From the NCBI GenBank assembly GCA_021815905.1, contig JAKAZP010000171.1, positions 1 through 5,861 on the forward strand: a stretch of 5,861 nt of DNA, written 5' to 3'. A model generated the notes under the pieces. It was given only the letters and a program-made list of their open reading frames with translations. It had not been told where the DNA came from and searched no databases. Positions 1 to 5,147 of this stretch are shown here, piece by piece; within the stretch, counting starts at the first letter, position 1; every line of letters begins with the position of its first letter. A program made the position numbers and the translations under genes. This DNA comes from Pseudomonadota bacterium. GTDB taxonomy: Bacteria > Pseudomonadota > Gammaproteobacteria > Steroidobacterales > Steroidobacteraceae.

Positions 1-410
1 CGATTCGCACCCCGCGGCAACTTTGCCACGATCAGACCGTGGTGCATCAACGGCCTTCGCGGGATGCTCATCAGATACTGGGCACCGTCGCGGGAGCGGT
101 CATCGGCGGTGTGCTCGGCAACCAGGTCGGCGGCGGCAGCGGCAAGGTGCTCGCCACCGCGGCGGGAGTCGCGGCCGGCGGCTATGCCGGCAACCGGATA
201 GAGAATCGGATGCAGCGCGGGAACATCTACACGACGACCGAGCAGCGCTGCGCGACGGTGTACGACCGGACGGTCGAACCGGAAGGATACGAAGTCCGCT
301 ACCGGCTGAACGGCAGGCAGGGACGGATACACCTGCAATACGACCCGGGGAGCCAGATCCCCGTGGAGAACGGACATCTGGTGCTCAACGGCGTCGCCCA
401 GCGCCGATGA
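1..410 (+). CDS. Glycine-zipper 2TM envelope protein, 5' end missing
   Basis: The reading frame is open from base 3 at the window edge to the TGA at 408-410, so 135 C-terminal residues are visible and the start and any signal peptide lie outside. Visible residues about 27-64 form a glycine-zipper segment with repeated small residues (GAVIGGVLGNQVGGG, then GVAAGGYAGNRIE). This is the signature of the SlyB/Rickettsia 17-kDa-type glycine-zipper 2TM family found in the outer membrane or periplasm. It is followed by a soluble tail with a TTTEQRC stretch and the pattern RLNGRQGRIHLQYDPGSQIPV, typical of the proteobacterial subgroup, where the tail is probably periplasmic. An ATG-less internal start (GTG at 39) would remove the conserved RTPRQLCHD lead-in, so I treat the gene as truncated by the window. 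The exact function is unknown; a role in envelope integrity is inferred from the family. Confidence 0.85.
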   Translation, partial: IRTPRQLCHDQTVVHQRPSRDAHQILGTVAGAVIGGVLGNQVGGGSGKVLATAAGVAAGGYAGNRIENRMQRGNIYTTTEQRCATVYDRTVEPEGYEVRYRLNGRQGRIHLQYDPGSQIPVENGHLVLNGVAQRR

Positions 411-424
411 CTCACTGAAGGCCC

Positions 425-453
425 GACCGCGCGACCCGCGAGGTCGCGCGGTC
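425..453. terminator. Perfect 12-bp hairpin between convergent genes
   Basis: GACCGCGCGACC (425-436) pairs perfectly with GGTCGCGCGGTC (442-453) around the 5-nt loop CGCGA. It sits between the stop of the glycine-zipper gene (410) and the stop of the glycosylase gene (456), where a bidirectional terminator is expected. No U-tract follows on either strand, so it is not a classical intrinsic terminator. It may instead protect mRNA 3' ends or act with Rho. Confidence 0.55.
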
Positions 454-455
454 GA

Positions 456-1052
456 TCACCCCGGCGGTCGTGCCGGGCGGCCGCCCGCTGGCGAAGTGGA
501 AACATACGGGGAGTCCCGGTCGAAGAATCGCCAGGGCCGCCGCGCCCATTTCCCCGCGTAATCGACCCCGATGCGCGCGCCGCTCGCGATGCGCACCGCG
601 CCCGGCGCGCTCCGGGGCCTTTCGATCCACAACTCGTTGCCGCAGAGATCCGCACCGTTCAGCCGCCGGTCGATGCCCATCGCCCGGCAGAGCAGGCCCG
701 GCCCCCAGGTCTTGTCCGCGATGCCGCTCACCGGCTCGAGTGCCCGCAGCAGTACCGCGTGCGGGACGCCCTCGGCCGCCGTGACCACGTTGAGGCAGTT
801 CCAGACGCCATAGATGAAGTACACGTAGGCGTGCCCCGGCGGACCGAACATGACCTCGGTCCGCGGCGTGCGGCCGCGGGAGGAGTGCGCGGCGAGATCC
901 TCGGGTCCGAGGTACGCCTCCGTCTCGACGATGCGCCCCGACCGGAGCGTGGCCCCGTCGGCGCGCACCAGGTGCAGCCCGATCAGCCCGCGCGCGATCT
1001 CCAGGGTGTTGTGCGCATAGAAGTCCCGGTTGATCCTGCGCGCCGCGCCCAT
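456..1052 (-). CDS. mpg: DNA-3-methyladenine glycosylase (AAG/MPG family)
   Basis: This 198-aa protein is predicted to excise alkylated purines (3-methyladenine, 7-methylguanine, hypoxanthine) from DNA by N-glycosidic hydrolysis, starting base excision repair in the cytoplasm. It matches the AAG/MPG fold family over its full length. The N-terminal RDFYAHNTLEIARGLIG block is followed by RIVETEAYLGPEDLAAH, which holds the expected catalytic general base Glu45, the intercalating Tyr47 and His56 (equivalents of human AAG E125, Y127 and H136). YVYFIYGVWNCLNV supplies Asn88, LLRALEP supplies Arg103, and WGPGLLCRAMGI and RIGVDYAGKWARRPWRF complete the C-terminal signature. Length is normal for bacterial members. 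The ATG at 1052 gives the usual short N-terminus; no clear Shine-Dalgarno precedes it, so translation may be leaderless. The gene is divergent from the L,D-transpeptidase and convergent with the glycine-zipper gene, so it is probably monocistronic. Confidence 0.95.
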   Translation of the reverse strand: MGAARRINRDFYAHNTLEIARGLIGLHLVRADGATLRSGRIVETEAYLGPEDLAAHSSRGRTPRTEVMFGPPGHAYVYFIYGVWNCLNVVTAAEGVPHAVLLRALEPVSGIADKTWGPGLLCRAMGIDRRLNGADLCGNELWIERPRSAPGAVRIASGARIGVDYAGKWARRPWRFFDRDSPYVSTSPAGGRPARPPG

Positions 1053-1059
1053 GAGCCCA

Positions 1060-1068
1060 TGTTACAAT
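1060..1068 (+). promoter_or_regulatory. Extended -10 promoter element for the L,D-transpeptidase gene
   Basis: TGTTACAAT gives an extended -10 (TG, one base, TACAAT; five of six matches to TATAAT) in a very GC-rich surrounding. I find no good -35 hexamer at 16-18 bp, which fits an extended -10 promoter. The predicted start of transcription near 1075 leaves a leader of about 39 nt before the ATG at 1114. The complementary strand reads ATTGTAACAT here and could also serve the divergent glycosylase gene. Confidence 0.5.
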
Positions 1069-1099
1069 CGCGGCCGCCGCGCGGTGCGGTGGGTTTTCC

Positions 1100-1105
1100 G
1101 GGAAG
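1100..1105 (+). promoter_or_regulatory. Ribosome binding site that fixes the L,D-transpeptidase start
   Basis: GGGAAG lies 8 nt before the ATG at 1114. The frame stays open upstream to an ATG at 1030, but that start lies inside the opposite-strand glycosylase gene, ahead of the predicted -10 box, and would put 28 non-signal residues before the signal peptide. The 1114 start is therefore preferred. Confidence 0.6.
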
Positions 1106-1113
1106 CTTCACTG

Positions 1114-2163
1114 ATGCGACGCCTGATCGACGCCTGCTCGAGGTGGTCCGCCGCAGGCTTGCTGCTCGCGGCCCTTGTGCTCTCTCCCGTGAGCCGGGCC
1201 ACGGTGTTCACCTTGCCCGCGGACGGCGGCTCGCTGGTCGGCCAGGATTCGAGCGTTCAGGCGAAGGCCTCCGACACGCTGCTCGGCATCGCGCGCAGGT
1301 ACAGCGTCGGCTACTGGGAGATCCAGGAGGCCAATCCGCACGTCGACATGTGGCTGCCGGGCCGCGGCACGACGGTTGTCATTCCGGGCCGCCTGATCGT
1401 GCCGCCCGTCGCGCACGTGGGCATCATCGTCAACCTGCCGCAGCATCGTCTCTTCTATTTCCCGAAGCGGCGGCGCCATGACCAGCCGATCGTGATCACC
1501 TATCCGGTGAGCCCCGGCGAGAAGGGCTGGGCGACTCCGGTCGGGCACACGCGCATCATCCGCAAGGTTCCGCATCCGGTGTGGATCCCGACTCCCTCGA
1601 TCCTCAAGGCGCACGAGCAGGAGGGCGATCCGATTCCCAGGATCTATCCCGCGGGCCCCGACAACCCCATGGGGGAGTGGGCGCTCGAGACGACTCTGAG
1701 CGGTGGGGAGATCTACATCCACGGCACCAACAACCCGATGGCGGTCGGCATGGCCGTCACGCACGGCTGCGTGCGCCTGTACCCGGAGGACATCGCCGCC
1801 CTGTTTCCGATCGTGCCGGTGGGTACGCCGGTGAACATCGTCAATGTTCCCGTGCTCGCGACGCTCGAGAGCGGCAAGCTCTGGCTCGAGGTCCACCCGC
1901 CGATGGACAGCGATCACACCCCTGTCGGCCCCGACTACGCGCAGATCTCGCGGATCATCGACCAGGCGATCGGCAAGAGCGTCGTGGCGATCGACTGGGC
2001 GAAGGTGCGCAAGGTGGCGACGCTCTCGAACGGCATCCCCGAGATGGTCGGCGTGCAGGCCGGTTACACCGCGCCGCCACCCGTGGGCACGCAGACTCAG
2101 ATGACGAAATCCCGCCTCAGCGGGTCGCGCCGCGCTGCGCCGGCTGTCGCCGGAACAACCTGA
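1114..2163 (+). CDS. L,D-transpeptidase (YkuD/ErfK-YbiS type) with LysM-like region
   Basis: This 349-aa exported enzyme is predicted to act on peptidoglycan in the periplasm, either making 3-3 cross-links or attaching lipoprotein to the wall, as ErfK/YbiS/YcfS do in Escherichia coli. Residues 1-29 form a signal peptide: MRRLIDACSR, then a hydrophobic core (AAGLLLAALVL), with likely cleavage after SRA. Residues about 50-92 (DTLLGIARRYSVGYWEIQEANP, then WLPGRGTTVVIP) resemble the LysM-like wall-binding module. The YkuD catalytic domain runs from about 101 to 243, with HGTNNP at 203-208 and THGCVRL at 216-222. Cys219 is the expected nucleophile, with His203 and Arg221 nearby; Thr216 replaces the more common Ser of the SxGC motif. 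About 100 residues after the domain (LWLEVHPP onward) form a C-terminal extension ending in a Pro/Gly/Ser/Arg-rich tail. Which reaction it performs cannot be told from sequence. Confidence 0.93.
   Translation: MRRLIDACSRWSAAGLLLAALVLSPVSRATVFTLPADGGSLVGQDSSVQAKASDTLLGIARRYSVGYWEIQEANPHVDMWLPGRGTTVVIPGRLIVPPVAHVGIIVNLPQHRLFYFPKRRRHDQPIVITYPVSPGEKGWATPVGHTRIIRKVPHPVWIPTPSILKAHEQEGDPIPRIYPAGPDNPMGEWALETTLSGGEIYIHGTNNPMAVGMAVTHGCVRLYPEDIAALFPIVPVGTPVNIVNVPVLATLESGKLWLEVHPPMDSDHTPVGPDYAQISRIIDQAIGKSVVAIDWAKVRKVATLSNGIPEMVGVQAGYTAPPPVGTQTQMTKSRLSGSRRAAPAVAGTT
2111..2124 (-). terminator. Weak terminator-like hairpin at the end of the yqjK-like gene
   Basis: On the minus strand CCCGC and GCGGG form a perfect 5-bp stem with loop TGAG, followed directly by ATTTCGT. 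The gene's own TGA stop lies in the loop. The stem is short and the U-run has only three consecutive bases, so termination would be weak. It lies within the last codons of the opposite-strand L,D-transpeptidase gene. Confidence 0.3.
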
Positions 2164-2440
2164 GGAGCGCCGTCGCGCGTGAGACCACCGCGGCCCCGAC
2201 GCTCAGGCGCTCCACCCAGCCAAAGAGCCTGCGCTCGCGCAGCATGATGATGAGGGTCGCGAGCGATAGCACCCAGCGCAGCGGGTGATTCGCCGCCGAG
2301 TCGGGCGGGCGGCGCGTCCACCGGGAAAGCAGCGCCGCCGGAGTCAACTGCCGGACGCGGTAAGCGATCTCGAAGCGCTGCTGCTCGCAGCGCGCAAGCA
2401 GCGCGAGCCTGCGAGCCTCGAGCTGACGCACCCGGCTCAT
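2117..2440 (-). CDS. yqjK: YqjK-like small membrane-associated protein
   Basis: This 107-aa protein is the third gene of a YqjD-YqjE-YqjK-type cluster. The N-terminal 30 residues are charged and helical (MSRVRQLEARRLALLARCEQQ), like the start of E. coli YqjK. Hydrophobic segments follow at about 54-67 (LRWVLSLATLIIML) and 77-95, separated by a basic turn (RERRLFGW), and the tail is strongly basic. Molecular function is unknown; gene order and general architecture, rather than strong sequence identity, support the name. Its ATG overlaps the TGA of the yqjE-like gene (ATGA, 4 bp), and a Shine-Dalgarno-like purine run AGAGGGG lies just upstream, so it is probably translationally coupled. Its last 47 bp overlap, on the opposite strand, the end of the L,D-transpeptidase gene. 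Confidence 0.7.
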   Translation of the reverse strand: MSRVRQLEARRLALLARCEQQRFEIAYRVRQLTPAALLSRWTRRPPDSAANHPLRWVLSLATLIIMLRERRLFGWVERLSVGAAVVSRATALLRLFRRQPAQRGATR

Positions 2441-2874
2441 TCGCCCCTCTCACCGCCGCTCATGCGGCGCTGATCGCGCTCGAACTGCTCCAGAGTCCCC
2501 GCGAGCAGCTGCGGCCGCGCGCGCAGGCTGCGCGCGCCGAACATCGCGCACACCGCCGCGAGGACCAAGAACACGAACATGCTGCCGAGCAGGCCCGCGA
2601 AGGGATGGATTTTCCACAGCGCGACGACGACCGTCGCCATCGCGAAGAACAGCCCGATGACGGCGCAGAGCAGCGTCGCGAAGCCCCAGAGCAACACGTG
2701 CGCGAGGGAGGACAGATACAGCTCGGTCTCGACCGTGGCCAGATCCAGCCGTGTCTTCAGGGCATCGAACACCGCCGCCAGCAGCGCCCGCAGGGCGCCC
2801 GGGCGGGGCGGAGCGGGCTGCCCGGTCCGCCCGTCCTCGTCCGGCCCGGCGGCCTCGAGCGGCTCTTCCATCAT
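2437..2874 (-). CDS. yqjE: YqjE-like inner-membrane protein (phage holin superfamily III, DUF1469)
   Basis: This 145-aa protein has two hydrophobic segments, at about 57-87 (AHVLLWGFATLLCAVIGLFF and beyond) and 92-114 (FAGLLGSMFVFLVLAAVCAMF). They are preceded by an amphipathic stretch TRLDLATVETELYLSSL, which corresponds to the 'ETRLxLAxVELEEE' region of the YqjE family. The charged tail (LRARPQLLAGTLEQFERDQRRM) is also typical. It is assigned to the putative Actinobacteriophage holin III / YqjE family, where the name reflects topology and not a demonstrated lytic role. The first 27 residues are acidic and Pro-rich. Two adjacent ATG codons (2874 and 2871) overlap the TGA of the upstream DUF883 gene, giving tight translational coupling. 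No separate Shine-Dalgarno is evident, so either ATG could be used. The function is probably envelope or stress related, as inferred from the conserved trio. Confidence 0.8.
   Translation of the reverse strand: MMEEPLEAAGPDEDGRTGQPAPPRPGALRALLAAVFDALKTRLDLATVETELYLSSLAHVLLWGFATLLCAVIGLFFAMATVVVALWKIHPFAGLLGSMFVFLVLAAVCAMFGARSLRARPQLLAGTLEQFERDQRRMSGGERGE
2444..2451 (-). promoter_or_regulatory. Ribosome binding site for the yqjK-like gene
   Basis: The minus strand reads GAGAGGGG, then CGA, then the ATG at 2440. The purine run lies inside the last codons of the yqjE-like gene and supports the overlapping ATGA start. The spacing from the run of four Gs is short (3 nt); pairing through GAGAG would give a more usual distance. 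Confidence 0.5.
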
Positions 2875-3164
2875 CGTCGGCCGAGCAGCACGCCGACCAG
2901 GAGCGCCACTCCGCCGGCGATCGCGACGGCCTTCCAGGGATTGTCGTGCACGTAGCCGTCGAGCATCTCGGCCCGGCCCTTGAGCTCGCGCTCGATCGTG
3001 CCGAGCTGGCTGCGCAGCGCGGCGAGGGATTTCTCGGCCCGCTTGCGGGCTTCGTCGGTCATGTCTTCCGCGCTCTCGGCGCTGGCGCGCAGCAGCGCCT
3101 CGGCGTCCCTCACCAGGGACTGCAGATCGTCGGCGAGTTTTCCGGCATCGAAGATTGGGCTCAT
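2871..3164 (-). CDS. yqjD: DUF883/YqjD-ElaB family C-tail-anchored membrane protein
   Basis: This 97-aa protein has the full DUF883 layout. Residues 8-68 form a long charged, probably coiled-coil helical region (LADDLQSLVRDAEALLRAS, then DEARKRAEKSLAALRSQL). A short link carries the family hallmark DNPWKAVAIAGG (residues 74-85), and a single C-terminal transmembrane helix (about 78-95) ends in the RR tail of LLGRR. In E. coli, YqjD and its paralogues ElaB and YgaM are inner-membrane proteins that bind ribosomes in stationary phase and are controlled by RpoS; whether that applies here is inference. The ATG at 3164 is chosen because GGGGA lies 6 nt upstream and the protein then begins at the usual family position. 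The longer open frame upstream is low-complexity readthrough. First gene of the three-gene overlapping operon. Confidence 0.85.
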   Translation of the reverse strand: MSPIFDAGKLADDLQSLVRDAEALLRASAESAEDMTDEARKRAEKSLAALRSQLGTIERELKGRAEMLDGYVHDNPWKAVAIAGGVALLVGVLLGRR

Positions 3165-3170
3165 GGGGGT

Positions 3171-3175
3171 TCCCC
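3171..3175 (-). promoter_or_regulatory. Ribosome binding site for the DUF883 gene
   Basis: GGGGA on the minus strand lies 6 nt before the ATG at 3164 and decides this start over longer in-frame extensions. The spacer is a run of C that could partly pair with the G-run. Confidence 0.5.
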
Positions 3176-3192
3176 GGACTTGAGGTTGGCAG

Positions 3193-3201
3193 AAGTTTAG
3201 C
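3193..3201 (-). promoter_or_regulatory. Candidate -10 element for the DUF883-yqjE-yqjK operon
   Basis: The minus strand reads GCTAAACTT, an island of A/T in a GC-rich gap. It resembles the CTAnACTT-type -10 favoured by sigma-S and holds TAAACT as a sigma-70 -10 (4 of 6 matches). A start of transcription near 3187 would give a leader of about 23 nt before the ATG at 3164. No convincing -35 is present, which would also fit sigma-S. The E. coli yqjD locus is RpoS dependent; the link here is inferred. Confidence 0.35.
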
Positions 3202-3233
3202 GCGGCACGAACTCGTCCAGCTCGACGGATGGC

Positions 3234-3258
3234 CCGGGCGCCCCGCGAGGGCGCCCGG
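3234..3258. terminator. Perfect 10-bp GC hairpin downstream of ackA
   Basis: CCGGGCGCCC (3234-3243) pairs with GGGCGCCCGG (3249-3258) around the loop CGCGA. It lies 80 bp past the ackA stop and 70 bp before the DUF883 start, both on the minus strand, so it could end or stabilise the ackA transcript. No U-tract follows on either strand. Loop and closing bases are identical to those of the hairpin at 425-453. The rest of the 173-bp gap (3165-3337) holds the candidate promoter above and a weaker 5-bp hairpin at 3288-3302. Confidence 0.5.
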
Positions 3259-3337
3259 TGAAGCCTCCCGGGCTGGCAAGCATCGTGCCCGGTGCGGCCG
3301 GGGGCGGCATCGGGAATAACCCTTAACGGCGCGCGGG

Positions 3338-4456
3338 TCAGGTCAGGCTGAGGGCGGCCCGCACGAGCAGCCGCTCCTCCTCGACCGGAATGACGCGCAC
3401 CGCCGGTCGCCGGCCGGGGACGCTGATCAGCGCCTCCGAGCCCCGGGCTTCGCGGTTGGAGGCCGGCTCGAGCGCCACTCCCGCCCAGGCCATGCCGGCC
3501 AGGATCCGCTCCCGCACCTCGGGCACGTGCTCCCCCACACCGCCGCCGAAGACGATGCCGTCGCAGCCGCCGAGCACGGCGAGGTAGGCGCCGAGGTACT
3601 TGCGCACCCGGTAGCAGTAGAGGTCCAGGGCGAACTGCGCCTCCCCGGAGGGGCTCTCGAGCAGCTCCGCGGGGTGGGTGCCACCGCCCGAGAGGCCCGC
3701 GAGCCCGCATTCCCGATTGAGTCGCGCGATCACCTCGGCTCCGCTGAGGCCGAGATGCCGCTCGAGGTGCGCGACCACCGTGGGATCGAGGTCACCGCAG
3801 CGCGTCGCCATGACGAGCCCCTCGAGCGGGGAGAAGCCCATGGAGGTATCGAGCGCCCGGCCGCGCTCGATCGCCGCGGCCGAGCAGCCGCCTCCGAGCT
3901 GCAGGGTGATGAGGCGCCCGCCGCTCGCGAGCTCGGGCTCGAGCTCGCACCATCTGAGCCACATCGCCTCGTGCGCGAGCCCATGAAAACCGTACCGGCG
4001 CACGCTCAAATCCACGCCGAGCGCGCGCGGCAGCGCGTACTCCGCGGCCACGCGCGGCAGGGCGGCGAAGAAGGTCGTGTCGAAGGCCGCGATGTGCCGC
4101 GCGCGATCCCCGCAAACGGTGCGGGCCGCGTCGATCCAGCTCAGGGCGGCGGGGTTGTGCAGCGGTGCCAGATCCGAGAGCTCGCCGATCGCCCCCCGCA
4201 CCGCATCGTCGATCACGACCGGACCGGTGAAGCGCGTCCCGCCGTGGACGACCCGATGGGCGACCGCATCCGGGGAGCGGCCGACCCGCGCCATGAACTT
4301 GCGCAGGACCTCCGCGGGCTCCGGGACCGGATCCAGGCAGTGCTCGGCCGCGAGCGGCCGCGCCCGGGCCGGGGAATCCGCTGCGGTCCGAGCGGCGCTG
4401 TCGAAGGCCGCGAGCTTGATCGAGGTGCTGCCGCTGTTGACGGTGAGGATGAGCAT
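3338..4456 (-). CDS. ackA: Acetate kinase (acetate/propionate kinase family), divergent and short
   Basis: This 372-aa cytoplasmic enzyme is predicted to interconvert acetate plus ATP with acetyl phosphate plus ADP. Recognisable ASKHA-fold motifs, in order, are VNSGSTSIK (Asn7, Ser10, Ser12, Lys14), HRVVHGG (Arg68), PLHNP (His100), FDTTFF (Asp126), RRYGFHGLAH (His158), the DTSMGFSPLEGLVMATRCGDLDP signature block (Arg219), FGGGVGEH and a C-terminal EEER (Glu360). At 372 residues it is a little shorter than the usual ~400. The loop normally written HLGNG is QLGGG (186-190), so the residues matching Methanosarcina thermophila His208 and Asn211 are Gln and Gly. The usual C-terminal TNEE is VEEE. 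The rest of the active site is intact, so I expect a kinase, but substrate or rate may differ. The MLILTVNSG start is conserved, although no Shine-Dalgarno is evident. No pta or phosphoketolase gene is in view; the response regulator lies 76 bp upstream on the same strand. Confidence 0.9.
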   Translation of the reverse strand: MLILTVNSGSTSIKLAAFDSAARTAADSPARARPLAAEHCLDPVPEPAEVLRKFMARVGRSPDAVAHRVVHGGTRFTGPVVIDDAVRGAIGELSDLAPLHNPAALSWIDAARTVCGDRARHIAAFDTTFFAALPRVAAEYALPRALGVDLSVRRYGFHGLAHEAMWLRWCELEPELASGGRLITLQLGGGCSAAAIERGRALDTSMGFSPLEGLVMATRCGDLDPTVVAHLERHLGLSGAEVIARLNRECGLAGLSGGGTHPAELLESPSGEAQFALDLYCYRVRKYLGAYLAVLGGCDGIVFGGGVGEHVPEVRERILAGMAWAGVALEPASNREARGSEALISVPGRRPAVRVIPVEEERLLVRAALSLT

Positions 4457-4496
4457 GGCAAAGAAACGGTCGGACGGCGTGCCGGTTGCCCTGCGA

Positions 4497-4527
4497 CCGG
4501 CCGCACCGCAGGAGGCACGGCGGCCGG
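4497..4527. other. Inverted repeat between the response regulator and ackA
   Basis: CCGGCCGC (4497-4504) pairs perfectly with GCGGCCGG (4520-4527) around a 15-nt loop. It fills much of the 76-bp gap between the two minus-strand genes. There is no U-tract, and I see no promoter-like AT-rich element in the gap. It may be an mRNA stem-loop affecting relative expression, or chance in GC-rich DNA. Confidence 0.3.
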
Positions 4528-4532
4528 AGGCT

Positions 4533-5147
4533 CTACTCGCCGGTGTCGAGGACCATCCGCACCAGCTGCGCGAGCGAGGAGGCGCCCATCTTCTCCATCA
4601 CGCGGGCGCGGTGGATCTCCACGGTGCGCTGGCTCACGCCGAGCTCGGCCGCCATGACCTTGTTGGGCTTCCCGCGCGTGACGAGGGTGAGCACTTCCCG
4701 CTCGCGGGGTGTCAGGGACTCGAGCCGCTCGCGGATGCGATCCCGCTCACCGAGCTCGAGCCGTGTCTTGCGATCCTTCTCGAGCGCGCGCTGCACGCGA
4801 TCGAGCAGGTCCTGATCGCGGAACGGCTTCTGCAGGAAGTCGAAAGCGCCCTGTTGCATCGCTTCGACGGCCATCGGGATGTCGCCGTGCCCGGTGATGA
4901 AGATGACCGGGATGGTCGCGCCCTTGAGGTTCAGCAGCTGCTGCAGCTCGAGACCACTCATGCCGGGCATGCGCACGTCGAGCACGACGCATCCGCTCTG
5001 GTGCGGATCGTAGGCGGCGAGGAACTCCTGCGCGCTCGAGTACAGGGTGGCGGGCAGACCCACCGACTTCAGCAGCAGCTTCAGGGAGGATCGTACGGCT
5101 TCGTCGTCGTCGACCACGAAGACCAGGGGTTGCGAGTCGCTCAGCAT
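4533..5147 (-). CDS. FixJ/NarL-type response regulator
   Basis: This 204-aa transcription factor is the phosphorylation target of the overlapping sensor kinase. Its receiver domain (about 7-122) has the acidic pocket Asp13-Asp14 in FVVDDDEAVR, phosphoacceptor Asp57 in VVLDVRMPGMSG, the switch Thr85 in FITGHGDIPMAV, and Lys107 in FLQKPF. GHGDIPMAVEAMQQGAFDFL is the hallmark of the FixJ subgroup. A linker helix (about 120-142) leads to a LuxR-type helix-turn-helix at about 144-204 (LTPREREVLTLVTRGKPNK, then LGVSQRTVEIHRARVMEKM), which binds DNA. Length matches FixJ, TodT and StyR proteins. The ATG at 5147 overlaps the kinase stop by 7 bp, so the two genes are translationally coupled. Target genes are not shown by the window; the neighbouring ackA is an obvious candidate, but this is inference. 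Confidence 0.93.
   Translation of the reverse strand: MLSDSQPLVFVVDDDEAVRSSLKLLLKSVGLPATLYSSAQEFLAAYDPHQSGCVVLDVRMPGMSGLELQQLLNLKGATIPVIFITGHGDIPMAVEAMQQGAFDFLQKPFRDQDLLDRVQRALEKDRKTRLELGERDRIRERLESLTPREREVLTLVTRGKPNKVMAAELGVSQRTVEIHRARVMEKMGASSLAQLVRMVLDTGE

Noticed and set aside
1030..1113. Upstream ATG extension of the L,D-transpeptidase gene
   Set aside because: It would overlap the mpg start, precede the predicted -10 and push the signal peptide 28 residues inward; the ATG at 1114 has a better ribosome binding site.
1108..1917. Minus-strand open frame (269 codons) opposite the L,D-transpeptidase gene
   Set aside because: His/Arg/Asp-rich composition without motifs; the plus-strand frame has a signal peptide and full catalytic motif.
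2140..2153. Hairpin CCGGC-TGTC-GCCGG just before the L,D-transpeptidase stop, considered as a terminator
   Set aside because: The stem is only 5 bp, it lies inside the coding sequence, and it is followed by AACAACC rather than a U-tract.
2437..2874. Holin family name of the YqjE-like protein as evidence of a prophage
   Set aside because: Neighbours are chromosomal YqjD/YqjK-type genes with no endolysin, spanin, integrase or other phage genes; the name only reflects membrane topology.
3527..4657. Long plus-strand open frame (376 codons) opposite ackA
   Set aside because: It lies antisense to a clearly recognisable acetate kinase, has an Arg/Gly/Ala-rich composition typical of GC-rich shadow frames, and shows no known motif.
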